64,000 nucleotides of DNA from Ophiodon elongatus (GCA_016806645.1 JACSYO010001951.1:82001-146000), one strand, 5' to 3'; positions 23,249 to 36,140 are shown, counted from the stretch's first letter. Numbers and translations: made by a program. The notes: generated from the letters alone by a model not told the origin.

Positions 23249-24960
23249 GTTAAGGTCATTCTCTTGTGCCTGCCACTACATACGTCTCACATCCTTCAGC
23301 CTCTGGATGTGAGTTTCTTCGGACCCTTGAGGGCAGATTTCTCTGGTGTTACAGGAGATCTGTCGGTAGTGAGCCACTCCTTCTTGGTTTCTAAGAAGGA
23401 GTTTTCAAGGGTCCTAAGAGACTCCTACCAGAGGATGAAGGATCGGAGAGTGGTGGTGGCTGGGTTCAGGAGGTGTGGCCTCTACCCTCTGGACCCAATG
23501 GCCATTGATTGGTCACGGGTCATGCCGTCAGGGCCGCGGCGTGGGACCTCCTCACCTCCTCCGCCAACCACATCGGCATCTTCCTGGGCTGCGTCTGATG
23601 TTGCCCTTCCCTCCCAACATTCCCATTCCCCAGCCCCTTTCCCCCATCACCTGAACCCACCCCCAATACCCGATCCCCAGAACCAACCTCCACCTGCCCC
23701 TCCTCCTCCCCCCTCCAATCCTTACATCACCCATCTCCTGGTAACATCAGGCCGGATAGCAGTCGACCTGGCCCACCTCCTGGCCGAAATAAATTATAAC
23801 CGGCACACCGGTAAGGTCAGGAGGAACACCACCAAGGCCAGGTTGCTGACAGCCCAGGAGATGTCCGACGTCATCGAGGAGGCGGAGGACCGTGCTGCAA
23901 GGAGGGAGGCCCAAGCTCTGGCCAGAAAAGACCGTGAGCAGCAGCGGGCCGGAGTAGGCCACTTCCTCTGCCGATTTCGGCACAACATAGGACGACGCAA
24001 TTTGTAACCAACTTGGACAAAATATTGAAAACTGGACAACCTGTCCAAGACTGAGGGGCCACTTCCTCTACCCTGTCTGGCGGTTCCCGCCCCAGCCGCA
24101 GAAGACCAGTGTCCCTCGGGACTACTTTAGCCACCAGCACCGGCCTTTCCATCGCCGGTCCCTCATCCCGCTCGGCCCCCTCTTGTGCCTCCCACGGTCC
24201 CCGGCTGCCTGCCAGTAGCAGCACAACATCGCTCCAGAGCCTGCCTGCTGAACACCGCCACCTTCCCCCGTCTCCTGGTCAGTGCACACCTATTTTGCAT
24301 TTGAAGTCACGTATAAATCTGAATGTATTAACTATTGTGACGCATTGACATTATCATGAGTATGTATTTTAGTATGGTAATAATAAAATATTATTATTAT
24401 TTTAGAGCCATCAACATCGGCAGCGGGATGTGGCCTCCATGGGTCCCAAACTCGTCCCTCTCCCTCCCACTGTAAATTATTTTTATAACCTGAAAAAAAC
24501 AAGCAATATTATAACATGATGGTGACATTAGCCGTGATGAAGACTAAACAAAACATGGTTATGCTTTTTCTGTTATTCATACAGCCTCCAAACCTGCAGA
24601 GACGGGACCGTCGTCATCCAGCTCCTCGTCTGCTGGACCCACGACATCCACCGGTAGTGTACTTAATGTTAATTTTCTTTGTATGCCAACCCATGAAACT
24701 CTGATCATTTTCTTTAATTAAAACAAAAAAAAAAAATCTGTTAATAGGTCACACTCCCGAAGAGACGGAGGCAACCGTTTGGGTGTGTGGCCGGTGCAGG
24801 GAACCTGATCCCCCCCAAGAGCACGGAGGGATTGGTGTCGTGGGTCCAGTGTGACAGCTGCCACATGGTATCACGCCATGTGTGTCGGCTGGGACGAGGA
24901 GCTGGATGAGGAAGATGACTATTTTAAATGTTATTTGTGTCCTGATTTTTAACTTTAATT
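23249..24960 (+). pseudogene. Pogo-like transposase C-terminus ending in a PHD finger
   Basis: Starts with the same LCLPLHTSHILQPLD frame as at 1678. It continues through the Pro-rich tail and basic segment to about 23966, where a 100-bp patch of the 676-codon gene is inserted. Ser/Thr/Pro-rich coding resumes (about 24070-24285) and is followed by small exon-like segments after CAG at about 24407 and 24585. The last segment (about 24770-24952) encodes a broken PHD zinc finger: CGRC, CDSC, H-x3-H-x2-C and CYLC in C4HC3 order, then a stop. It needs frame changes near 24838 and 24868 to be read through. The HTH and first catalytic residues are missing, so it is a remnant. Confidence 0.65.
23970..24056 (+). 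repeat. Patch of 676-codon gene inserted in the transposase
   Basis: Matches about 3727-3827 of the complete gene with an internal deletion of the CAAAACAGGTAATTT region. It is flanked by 13-bp direct repeats GGCCACTTCCTCT at 23957-23969 and 24057-24069, exactly 100 bp apart. The second repeat restores transposase coding. Confidence 0.75.
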
Positions 24961-26042
24961 TTGTTTTTGTTTTGTATGTATTTAAATAAATGTTGTATCA
25001 TCTTTTCAATGATTTACACAAGTCGTTTGTCTTTTGCTTTAACAATGTAGCTTTTCAATCATGAATACTTGTGTTTTTAGTTGTAATATATCTCTTACTC
25101 TGCACTGTGTGCTATGATAGTAATTGTTATATAGAATATGTGTGCATGATTGTTAAATTTCATGAATCAGCTGGTGCTTTACAAGTGATTGACATGAGAA
25201 GGGTTTAACAAAACATCCAGCAGGTTATATATTCACTCAAATGGAAATTACGGAGCTTTTATTGCATAGTTTGGAGTTGTTGAAGCGTGATATATTATTG
25301 TGAAGGACAGAACTACGGTGCCCGATGTGTTAACAGCCCTGATGGTCATTTTGGTGACCCAGGAACAAGTTAATATCCCCTAAAAACCATCAGCGCCCAG
25401 TGTTTACTACGAGGATAGAAGATCGTTCGACTCAGGACAATAATAATTTACCGGCGTTAGCTTCCTTTTACTGGCTCTAGTAAAGTCAAAGCTAACTCTA
25501 AAAATTAAAACTAAACTTGGCTGGAAAGGTAAGAAGTTAAAGTTTAGTTTAACACCATTAAATCGGCTGAAAACGTTATACGATCATTTTTAGCAATATT
25601 TTAAGTGGAATTTTATTGGAAAGTTAGCTAACAACCGTTCGATTTAGGACACAATGCCGTTAATCATTGTGTGTGTGTGTGTGTTTGGTGTCCCATTGTA
25701 TTAACATCCTGACCAGTGTGTTGACGAACTGGTCTTAATTTCTCTAATGGAGCATTGGTAATCTGTTGAAGGACTTGTAATCCCAACACACCAAACACAC
25801 ACACAGAGAAAGAGGGACATGGTATGCAATCTCACAGCAGCGTATACATTTACACAAAAACCCATGATCTAATCTAATCCACACACTCTATACTGGCTCT
25901 GACCGTTTATGAAACATGTCACACCAGATATCACGTCAGATTAATGGGAAATGGATGAAAGCGTGGACACTTCCTGGATTAGAAACAGCTTGTCTAAAGC
26001 CAAAAGGTGTTTCCAGAGCCTTCTAACTGCAGGGTGGCCTGA
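24961..26042. other. Single-copy spacer without a recognised gene
   Basis: AT-rich; an AATAAA follows the PHD remnant at about 24985. A GTGTGT run lies at about 25669-25684, with a partly inverted CACACACAC at about 25792. No coding signal supported. Confidence 0.5.
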
Positions 26043-28597
26043 GTGTTACAGAGGCCGCATTAAATGGAGTCATCATGGATCTGTTAGTACGTGTTGTATA
26101 TAAAACATGTTCTCATACCTAAATGACGGAAAAGGTTGTTTGTCAATAACTCCCAAAATGACATATATGACCGTGCTATAGAGAGGTGTCCCTGCAATTT
26201 AAAGGTACTTGTATATGAGACATACCCATGTGTTGTATATGATAATTTGCAGAACAGTCTCAGCTATCTATATAATGAGGTACCAATTGTCCTAAGGCAC
26301 TGTGTACAGGGATAATTTGGCCATAAAGCTGAAAAATTGAAGTCCGATTTTTTTCATTCTTTAAATCTCTGAAAATATAACTTTACTCATGTGGACAAAC
26401 TGTTTTGGTGCTTGAAATTGGTTTACCAAAGTATAAGGTTCACAACAGTGGTGGAATTTATGGATGAAATAGTATATAAATGTATAATAAATGTCAAGAA
26501 CCAAATTTTTTAATATCGTTTTTTGAGTAGAAGTGATGTCTGTCACTCCACTTCCACCAGCTGTTAAGAGGGACTGAGATCAAATGGGACTGAGTCATTA
26601 CTTCATATTACAGATCAAGCTTCATGGGATGTGCGTCGACCCCAGAGAGTTAAAGGTGAATTTAAGAAAATATGTAAAAATCGGGAAAATGCCCTTAGAC
26701 CCTAGAGGATTAAAAGATAATTTCTGCAAGTCAAGGAAGTCTTAGTCTGTAATAGTATAATTTTGTTTTGTGTGAAACCACTCAGTGAACTACATTTCTC
26801 ATCTCGCACAATGACACAGCTGTTACCTTGGCTTGCTAACTAGCTAGGTAACTTAGCTACGTGGTCGACGTGCAAATGTAATGGTATCGTACATGAAGTG
26901 TTTTATCAGCGTTTTATCAGCGTGTTTTATCACCCGGGAAGCAAAAGAAGAATCGTTGTTGGCCTGAGTACAGACGAAACACACAGGCGTCGTAGCTTCA
27001 GCGAGAGACGTGACTTTTGGGTGCGCAGTCTCTATAATATTTTTATCAGTCTTACAATGACATTTTTGTAAGACTTTTTTGACTTGCCAAATTATCTTTC
27101 ATATCGACAAACATATGTTTAGCTAATGGCACAATTGAAATGGGATTAAATAATGATTTGCATCTCGCCATTGACTAACATACATATTTTTAACGTTAGC
27201 ATGCTAACGCATTTATTAATGATACTGTGAGATACCTGCTGTATTTCTAGGCAGCAGATGTTTACATGTTTTTATTTTAAGTACACCTAAATAAAACAAA
27301 AAACTTCAGTCAGTGGCAGAGTTCAAATGTTACATATAAAATATAAGACGGCAAAAACTTAACTTACCACTGAAATAATAAAAAAAAAAAAATGACGTTA
27401 CATCCATAGAAAATATCTACAATTTGGAAGAACCATTTTTTGTGACGTCATGGGTGAACGTGATATGTTACATAAAAGTGCTGTCCCATTTTTATTTCCA
27501 CCATTTCTAGGCCTTATAGTCTCTTACACTCAACCATTTACCATGTGACGTCAGTAAGTCCTTGAGGGTTCAAGCTTTAAGGTTTTAGGGGGGACATTGG
27601 GATCGGGCCTAAGATAATTATGTGTCATGATTTTTAAAGGAAGTGTAATGGCTTTACAAATGCGGAAGAATTCTCTAAAGGAGCATTTTGACAGTCGCTG
27701 ATTGTGAGGTCTTGAACTTTCTGGAGAAATTGATTAAGTAGCCTCATGCTCGGTGCATTTCATAATAAAAGAAAATCATGGAATTCAAAGCACTACAGCT
27801 CAATTTAATTTTAATTTCAAGCCCTATATAATATATTTATATTAGGACAGATCTAGTTTAGTAACTTGACAGTGGGCTGACTAAACATTAACGTCACTAT
27901 AATATTTTGCATTTGTATTCTTTCTACAATAACCTTTATGTATCTGTCATTTATGACCTCATTCAACTAACTAATTAAATATACATATTCTTTATCTTAT
28001 TTATTTATATAATATATAATAATTTATATCTATATATATATTATTTTTAATAGTAATTCTTAATAGTGATCATTCTCTTTGTGATATAACAAACTGTCAC
28101 TGTGTAGTCCTATCAAGGCTCTGATGAAGTAGAGATTTGTTTGTCAGTTGTCTGTCACAACGCACTGTTCGTGGCAAATGTCCACTTCAGACGTTTCTAG
28201 TAAAATGACAAAATCAGTTGTGATGATTCATGATGATCAGTTTTATTCAAACAGGGACAGCAGGTCAAACAAGCTATGTGACTTCCGTAACTCTGCTGGC
28301 ATAAGGGAGCGCATGAGCACACCTTTACTTCCAAAACAGTGTTTGTAAACTGCTCAACTGCTGGTGATGAATTGCGATTTTCTTCTGATTTTAAACAAAA
28401 TTTATTATGATTTTGAAACATTTGAACATTAACAAATTCTTCTGTGACTCTTAAACCATTTAACCCTTAACCATCATCTTACACACATATTCAACATACA
28501 GGAAGTACACTAAAAAAAATCACAGCTTGCCATGGGGAACTTAAATTCACTCACTCAGCATTTTGCTAAGAGGCTACTCAATAATAATAATAATAAT
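26043..28597. repeat. Segmental duplication X, copy 2
   Basis: Repeats 13691-16667 with a 435-bp deletion at GGGATGTGC|GTCGACC. The breakpoint has a 3-bp TGC microhomology, consistent with end joining. A small extra repeat GCGTTTTATCA (about 26910) is found only here. Ends in a shorter AAT run before the copy C promoter. Confidence 0.9.
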
Positions 28598-29251
28598 AGC
28601 ATACATGTGTATTTATAGTATCACAAAAATGTATGTCGATATGGCTCACAAGCTGATGTTGACCTGGCACGTTTTAATTAAAGAAGCAGATAGACCCGAA
28701 ATTGCCAATAAGCTCACTTTATAGTCCTATATAGAACTTTCTAGACTGTGCTTGTTATTATATAACAGTCATAATGTTGTGTTCATGTTGTGTTAACATT
28801 CATAGTAATAATATTGTGTACTTATTAGTTTTTTCTAAAACTTTCATGCCAATAAAACCACGTTGAAATGAATTAAATAGGAATGATTTTTTACAGTTTG
28901 AAGTGCATTGCAACAGTAACCATAGTAACCAGGTAGAAGGGGGAGGGGGAGGGGGGGAGGTTGCCAAGATGAGTTTTCTTCAAAGGCAGTGATGTCACAA
29001 AGAATGTTGTGATGTCATCAGCTGTCTTTGAAATTGTATTGATATCAAATAACCTTGAGAGCTTATAACACACGAGCCTGTTCAAATCTTTGACCAAGTT
29101 ATATTAGTTACTTTAACATTTAACTTTGTTTTTGTTCCTTTAAACCCCCATTTAAATAGTTTGAGTTCCTTTAAACCCCCATTTAAATTGTTTTTGTTCC
29201 TTTAAACCCCCATTTAAAAATAATTTAACCCCCCCCCCCCAAAAAAAAGAA
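28598..29251 (+). promoter_or_regulatory. Upstream region of 676-codon gene, copy C
   Basis: X-box-like GTAACCATAGTAAC at 28916-28929, preserved exactly, with the two TGATGTCA sites. The G-rich tract is the shortest of the three (about 28938-28959), showing that the neighbouring DNA does vary while the palindrome does not. Confidence 0.5.
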
Positions 29252-31282
29252 ATGTTGGGCTCAAACAAATACGCAAAGGCCCCCAAAATGTCCATGTGTG
29301 GCCGAAGACCCCACCAGGACGAGAGGCCGCACCAGGATGACAGAAAATTCCAGGACAAGAGTCTTCCTGTTTTCGCCGTCTACCAACCGAACTGGTACAA
29401 AACAAAGGAGTCTGGTATTTTCCCAACAATTTCGGCACAACATAGGACAACGCAATTTGTCAACAACTTGGACACAATATTGAAAACTGGACAACCAAAA
29501 CAGGTAATTTTGTCCAAGACTGAGGGGAAAAGAATGCGCCCTACAGTAAACCAGCCTGAGGTCAAGCAGGCATCGTTGGGGATTAATCCAAAGCAGTTCT
29601 CCAGAGTAGAGGATAGAGCAACCGCCGAAGACAATTTTAAGAGGTTTCACCAGGATACCCGCAAATTCAATAGTTCACTCTGTGTTGCAAATGTGCACAG
29701 GGAGGATGAGGTACTCATGGAACTCACCCGAGAGAAACGGAGAACTGCGGCGGAAAAAAAAAGGCTGGACGAAGAGGAGATGAGACGTGAACTGGAAGAA
29801 TATTCGAGACTGGAAGAATATTCGAGACGACAGAAGCCGACAGCTGACCAGAGACACCTTTCCCGGATGGCTCTGGCAGACTATCACCTTCAGCAGATAA
29901 AAGACAACAAGCAGCTGAAAGAGCAACAGAGACAACAGGAGAAGGAAGAGAGAAACAGACTCCGGGGCCTTGATCAAGTTTATGCACAGGGGCAAAGACA
30001 AGAGGAAGCCAAAGAAGTGGTGTTAAAGAAAAAGAACATGACAGATCGGTTAGAGGAGATCGCCAATAAAACCCATGGGAGAGAAACAGGTGCACAGAGA
30101 CAAATTTGCACCCAACTACTGCCAACACTTCCCAGAGCAACCAGGCTAAGAGACACTTTGGCAGCAGCAGGCAACGAAACGGATGCAAAGAGACAAATTA
30201 AGGAGAAGGAACCAGTACCCAGACCAGTCAAGGACCAGACCCGTTTATTGAGACGCAGTCGCCAACCACCCAACATGATCAACATGAATATTGACTGTGT
30301 GCAACCACTTCCGAGAACCACCAGGCTAAGAGACGCTTTGGCAGCATCAGGCAATAGCTCCACTGGCGATTCTGAGAGGTCCGGCCACGGATCAAACTGT
30401 ACGGGGGCAGGGAAATCCTTAATCAGGCTGAAGCAGGACCGCAACAAGCTGCAGCTCAACTATGTGGAGAACAGCAAGGTTGATCCCCTGCCGAACCGCT
30501 TGCCGTCCATTGGCCCAAAAGGAGCACTTGCAGGAAAATGCGCTGTCCCTGCTAGGGTAGAGGCATCCAGGTACCGTGGGACCGATAAAGGGGAATCAGA
30601 TCGGCTCGAGGAGATGGCCAATAAAACCCGTCGGAGAAAAACGGATGCACAGAGACACATTGAGGCGAACGAAAGGAAGGAACCAGTACCCAGACCAGCC
30701 AAGGACCAGACCCGTTTATTGAGACGCAGCCGCCAACCACCCAACATGATCAATATGAATGTTGACTGTGTGCCACCACTTCCGAGAACCACCAGGCTAA
30801 AAGACGCTTTGGCAGCAGCAGGCAATAGTTCCACTGTAGATTCTGAGAGGTCCGGCAACGTATCAAACTGTACAGGGGCAGGGAAATCGTTGCTCAGACA
30901 AAACACTACTCAAACCTTCAACAGAGGATTAGGAATTCTCCCCAGTGGGGAGGAGGGGCCCAGCTGTGTTGAGCATTTCTCAGGAAAAGCTCTCCCTAAC
31001 TACAGCACAGAGCAAACACGGTTAATCAAGCTGAAGCAGGACCGCAACAAGCTGCATCTCACGTTTGTAGAGAACAGCAAGGTTAATCCCCTGCCGACCC
31101 GCTTCCCGTCCATTGCCACAAAAGGAGCACCCGCAGGACAACCGTGTCCCCCAAAGCGTTTGGCGAAGCCCCAACACTACTCGGCAGACACGGTCCAACC
31201 TTTACCCAGATATGCCACCGCGGAAACCAAGTGTATCAAACGGCGCCAGGAACGCAATAAGCTGCAGCTGAGTAGGCCTTAA
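29252..31282 (+). CDS. 676-aa basic coiled-coil protein, copy C
   Basis: Complete frame of the same length. Relative to copy B it has Thr75 for Lys, Glu168 for Gly and Ile621 for Val; all other residues appear identical. Same coiled coil and internal repeats. No frameshift or stop. The copies are too alike for selection to be judged from them alone. Confidence 0.6.
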   Translation: MLGSNKYAKAPKMSMCGRRPHQDERPHQDDRKFQDKSLPVFAVYQPNWYKTKESGIFPTISAQHRTTQFVNNLDTILKTGQPKQVILSKTEGKRMRPTVNQPEVKQASLGINPKQFSRVEDRATAEDNFKRFHQDTRKFNSSLCVANVHREDEVLMELTREKRRTAAEKKRLDEEEMRRELEEYSRLEEYSRRQKPTADQRHLSRMALADYHLQQIKDNKQLKEQQRQQEKEERNRLRGLDQVYAQGQRQEEAKEVVLKKKNMTDRLEEIANKTHGRETGAQRQICTQLLPTLPRATRLRDTLAAAGNETDAKRQIKEKEPVPRPVKDQTRLLRRSRQPPNMINMNIDCVQPLPRTTRLRDALAASGNSSTGDSERSGHGSNCTGAGKSLIRLKQDRNKLQLNYVENSKVDPLPNRLPSIGPKGALAGKCAVPARVEASRYRGTDKGESDRLEEMANKTRRRKTDAQRHIEANERKEPVPRPAKDQTRLLRRSRQPPNMINMNVDCVPPLPRTTRLKDALAAAGNSSTVDSERSGNVSNCTGAGKSLLRQNTTQTFNRGLGILPSGEEGPSCVEHFSGKALPNYSTEQTRLIKLKQDRNKLHLTFVENSKVNPLPTRFPSIATKGAPAGQPCPPKRLAKPQHYSADTVQPLPRYATAETKCIKRRQERNKLQLSRP

Positions 31283-31288
31283 ATCGCC

Positions 31289-32349
31289 GATCCTTCTTCA
31301 TGGGTTTACTCCGGGTACTCCGGTTTCCTCCCACTAAATAAATCTAAAATCAAAATTAGGTTAAAAAAAAATAAAAACTCTTCATGGGTTTACTCCGGGT
31401 ACTCCGGTTTAATCCCACTAAATAAATCTAAAATCAAAATTAGGTTAAAAAAAAATAATAACTCTTCATGGGTTTACTCCGGGTACTCCGGTTTCCTCCC
31501 ACTAAATAAATCTAAAATCAAAATTAGGTTAAAAAAAATAAATAACTCTTCATGGGTTTACTCCGGGTACTCCGGTTTCCTCCCACTAAATAAATCTAAA
31601 ATCAAAATTAGGTTAAAAAAAATAAATAACTCTTCATGGGTTTACTCCGGGTACTCCGGTTTCCTCCCACTAAATAAATCTAAAATCAAAATTAGGTTAA
31701 AAAAAATAAAAACTCTTCATGGGTTTACTCCGGGTACTCCGGTTTCCTCCCACTAAATAAATCTAAAATCAAAATTAGGTTAAAAAAAAAATAATAACTC
31801 TTCATGGGTTTACTCCGGGTACTCCGGTTTTCTCCCACGAAATAAACATAAAATATATATTAAGGTTAAAAAAAATAACTCTATTTATGGGTTTACTCCA
31901 GGTACTCCGGTTTCCTCCCACTAAATAAATCTAAAATCAAAATTAGGTTAAAAAAAATAAAAACTCTTCATGGGTTTACTCCGGGTACTCCGGTTTCCTC
32001 CCACTGAATAAATCTAAAATCAAAATTAGGTTAAAAAAAAAATAATAACTCTTCATGGGTTTACTCCGGGTACTCCGGTTTTCTCCCACGAAATAAACAT
32101 AAAATATATATTAAGGTTAAAAAAAATAACTCTATTTATGGGTTTACTCCAGGTACTCCGGTTTCCTCCCACTAAATAAATATAAAATATAAATTAGGTT
32201 TAAAAAAATAACTCTATTTGTGGGTTTACTCCGGTTTCCTCCCACTAAATAAACAAAATATATAAAATATATATGTATATATATATATATTTTGTTTGCG
32301 TTTCCAGACTCTCTCTTGGAGAGCCTCCTCTGGCACGAGGCCCGTCAAC
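31289..32349 (+). repeat. ~84-bp minisatellite, copy C array, with end block
   Basis: About 12 units, then TA-rich DNA and the GTCAACA block. Unit order at the right end matches copy A (standard, then CGAAATAAACATA type, then TATTTGTGGG type), while the number of units differs. Confidence 0.9.
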
Positions 32350-33630
32350 AAAATAGCCGAATAGATGGTTCAAAGTTGTCATCAAAAAGTATTTAATCAA
32401 TCATTTTATCAAAAGCAAAAACTGTTTTACAAATTGAATCACACTATGAAGTACAAAAAATATTATCTCATGAGATAAGAGCTCTATTGCGTTCCACCAC
32501 ACAGACTGGCGTTATCCAGTTAGCTTTCCAGTTTCACACAAGAGAACTGTCGTTTTTTCGCAAACACTCAAGTTATGTACTGCCGCAAAGTCCACCTATT
32601 TGCCGTACGTTAGCGACACATTTCATACAGGGATTGGATTATAACTTCGATATGCTCCACCTCCGACTTCCGGGATTCAGCTCTGCATCTCCTGAAGCAG
32701 GTGCCTCATTATTTCGAAAAGGAGTAGACAGTCAACCTGTTATCTTTTGGTTTGTCAAAAGGGAGTCGGTGGCCCCCCGGTGAACTTCATTTTCATGGTC
32801 AACCTGTTATCTTCGGTTTCTTACTTTATATGAATATACCATAAGGCACTATTGTTTATACGACACATCTAGTAAATTTCGATATGATTTTAAACATTCT
32901 TCAAGAAAACAGATTATAATTCACACTGATCATCACTAGAAGCGCTTTAAGGCACAGTTTTCTCACAATATAATATAAATATAAAGCTAAATGACGGTAG
33001 TATTACCCCAGTAAATGAAACGTGTGCTTAGTAATTTATTTGTATTTAAATTCAGCAGTTTAGCTAGTAAACGTTAGCTAATAAACATTAGCAAGCTAAT
33101 TTAACTCTACAAGAAGTATGCTAATGTCATCAACAGTTGTTTATTCGTTAACGTTAGCTAGCTAGTCGTCAACATGTTACCTCGTCATTAACAATAGCTC
33201 GCCGTTCACATTGGCAAGTTATGTGTCAGGTTGCAAAAAAAGGAGACAACTTAACGTTCGCTAATGCGGCTTAATTAGCAATTAGCATTAAAAAGTCGGC
33301 TTTTTAAGTCTGGTCGAAAATAACACTAAATAACAAATAGCCCTAACAGAACAACTAGATAATTAGCTAACAGCTGAAGACATTTATAAACAGAAAGAGA
33401 GCCCAGTGAAGGCAGAAGACAACAAGGTCACGATAAGTTGGCGCCTTAGGCTCAGCTGTTGTGGATATTATGGCGGGTAGCAGGGGAATATTATGGCACG
33501 GGAAAATAAACATGAGGCAGACAGTGAAATAATCAGTTTCGGTATTGAGATGGCGTCAACTGGTTAAAATGGCGTGCGTTAGACATTAGGTCACCTGATA
33601 CGAGGTCAAAATGGCCGCAGGGGGCGGGGT
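32350..33630. repeat. Duplicated intergenic block Y, copy 2, with partial LTR
   Basis: Repeats 6978-8258. The last 174 bp (33457-33630, from TGTTGTGGATATTATGG) are the 5' part of the LTR described at 8085. Homology breaks off at GGGGCGGGGTTA, where AT-rich satellite-like DNA begins. Confidence 0.85.
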
Positions 33631-33913
33631 TATACATTGGCTTTTTTAAGACTATTTTTGATATACTATACTATTACTCTTATGTCATAATGTACTCTGA
33701 AGTTCTATGACTTTTTTTTTTCTTCATATTATATAAGTGCATTTTATGATTTTTCTTGATCTACATTTCTATGACTTTTTTGGTCTTTTTAATAGATACT
33801 ATACTGTGCCTCTTTAATGAATTTTTCAACAAACTGCACTATGCCTTTGTTATAACTTTTCTGGACACACTATACATTTTTATGACTTTTTTTGACATAC
33901 TATTTATATATAC

Positions 33914-33944
<31 letters not shown>

Positions 33945-34850
33945 TTTTTTTTAAATACTACACTAGGCTATTTTTTTACTTTTTGGCATACTTTACAATA
34001 ACTTTTTATAACTTTTTTGACAAACTAAATCATGACTTTTTTGGACACACTACAATGACTTTTTAATAACTTCTTTTAACATACTACACTGTAACTTCAT
34101 GGCTTTTTTTGACAATCTACACTCTGACTCTCATGACATTTTAAACATACTATACTATCGCTCTATTGACATTCTATACTTTGCTTTTTTTCAAGATTTT
34201 ATACTCGGACTTTTCATGACTTTATTCGCCATACAATACTATGACTTTTTTATATATTATAGTATCCCTTTTTACTACTTTTTTCAACATACGATACCAT
34301 GACTTTTTATGACATACTATACTAAGACTTTTTTCGACATAGTATACTATAAATCTTTGGTGACTTTCTTCAACGTACTATACTATGACCGTTTTATGAA
34401 TTTTTACACATTCAACAATATTTTAATTCATTCAAATTTAATTAATCTGTAACACGAAAACTGTACAAATACATACCAAGTTGGTTGAGTAAAAAATAAA
34501 CTCATATTAATCATATTAAAAATAATCATACTATGACTTTTTTCAACATGATATACTCTGTCTTTGTGCAACATGATATACTATGACTTTTTTCAACATG
34601 ATATACTATGACTTTTTTCAACATGATATACTATGACTTTTTTCAACATGATATACTATGACTTTTTTCAACATGATATACTATGACTTTTTTCAACATG
34701 ATATATTATGACTTTTTCAACATGATATACTATGACTTTTTTCAACATGATATACTATGACTTTTTTGAAAAAGGACTTTTTTTGACATACTATACTACA
34801 ACTTTTCAATGACTTTTTTTGACATACTATACTATTACTTTTTTCGATAC
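33631..34850. repeat. AT-rich satellite with ACTATGACTTTTT motifs
   Basis: Loose repeats of CATACTATACTATGACTTTT fill the segment, with a TA run at about 33909-33942. A cleaner tandem array of a 25-bp unit (TTTTTTCAACATGATATACT core) with about nine copies lies at 34535-34765. Related sequence returns at 41040-41300. Not coding. Confidence 0.85.
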
Positions 34851-36140
34851 AAGCCCAGGATCTAGAATCCAAATCCAAAAGTTGTGAGATGAATCATCTC
34901 TCTGGCAAATGTATTCCAAGAATTTGTTTCACCATTGCCAGGTGGATACAGATCCAAATGCTGAAAAAAAGAATTTCTGAACATTTCCTGTTGTTGAAAT
35001 GACAGATTTAGAGGACTGTGCATCCTTAGAAGAGGTATGTGCACTTGTACTTGGACAGTGTAACCCTTCTTGATACTCAAAAGTTAGGCATACATGCCTG
35101 CTCCTCTATACGACATTGAAATCCAAAACATACCAAGTTTTCTTTTGTGAATTTTTCTTCATTCTCTTCTCATGAGGATAATTCTACAGTATTATCCTAG
35201 TCAACATTTTCATGTGAATTGCCTGGCTCATCGATAAGTGTGAGCCAATGTTGTTTGGACTGAATGAGTGGTATAACCTATGGATTTTGGTGTCAAGCTG
35301 ATTGATGCTAGTTTTTCATCCTACAGTCCTTGAAAGTATAACATAAGACACAATCACACGGTATGTTAAGCTGTCAGGACAACTACATCTAAGATTGATT
35401 CTCTGGTGTAGTCTGCATTGACAATTATAGAGGTCAAAGATTAACCACCTCGTCAACATTTAGATGTTTGGCTCCAGTCTTGAATGAATGCTATATGTTT
35501 TTCAGATCACCAGGTGTCACTGTGCTTACTGCAGCTTCAAATCTTCTTTTCAGCACAAACAGAAAGAAATCCCCAAAGCTTCGTAAAGCTTCATACAACA
35601 ATCACTGCACATTAGCATATGAAGGTTGGTGACCTCACATAAATCTCAGAATAGCTTTGTGCTCCATGGAAGTAGCTACACATGTCCAATGTCCACAGAA
35701 GATACATTCTAAGGACAGTGGCTAATGGCGGTAGACAGTATTTTTTAATGTGGCATTAAAGTGACTTAACTATTGCAGCTGAATACATGTTGTAGAGTAA
35801 AAGTTCAAAGTTTGAAGTACTGTCAATCAGAATGAATTGTTTTGGCCAGCCTTTTTCTTCTTGTACAACATCTTCAGTGTGTGTTGGGTTGGAAGTTATT
35901 TATCTTTTGTAGTTATCCTCCCAAATACAACCTTTATTGCTACTCGCTGTCTGAAGAGGAGGGGTGTCTTTGAAATCTTCCTCCATTTCCCCCATTTATG
36001 GAGCTTTAAGTGATACAATTCAGTAATACAACATTCTCAGAGTTTTATGATCTGATAGATTGTATAACATTTTTCACAGGAAGGGCTGAATCTCAACGAG
36101 CACTGACTCTCTGAAGAGAGATTCAATTAGAGCTGATGAG
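34851..36140. other. Region upstream of the repeat-glycoprotein gene, nothing recognised
   Basis: No open frame with recognisable similarity and no RNA gene. A short antisense stretch at about 35770-35890 reads as possible decayed coding sequence but matches nothing I know. Confidence 0.4.
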
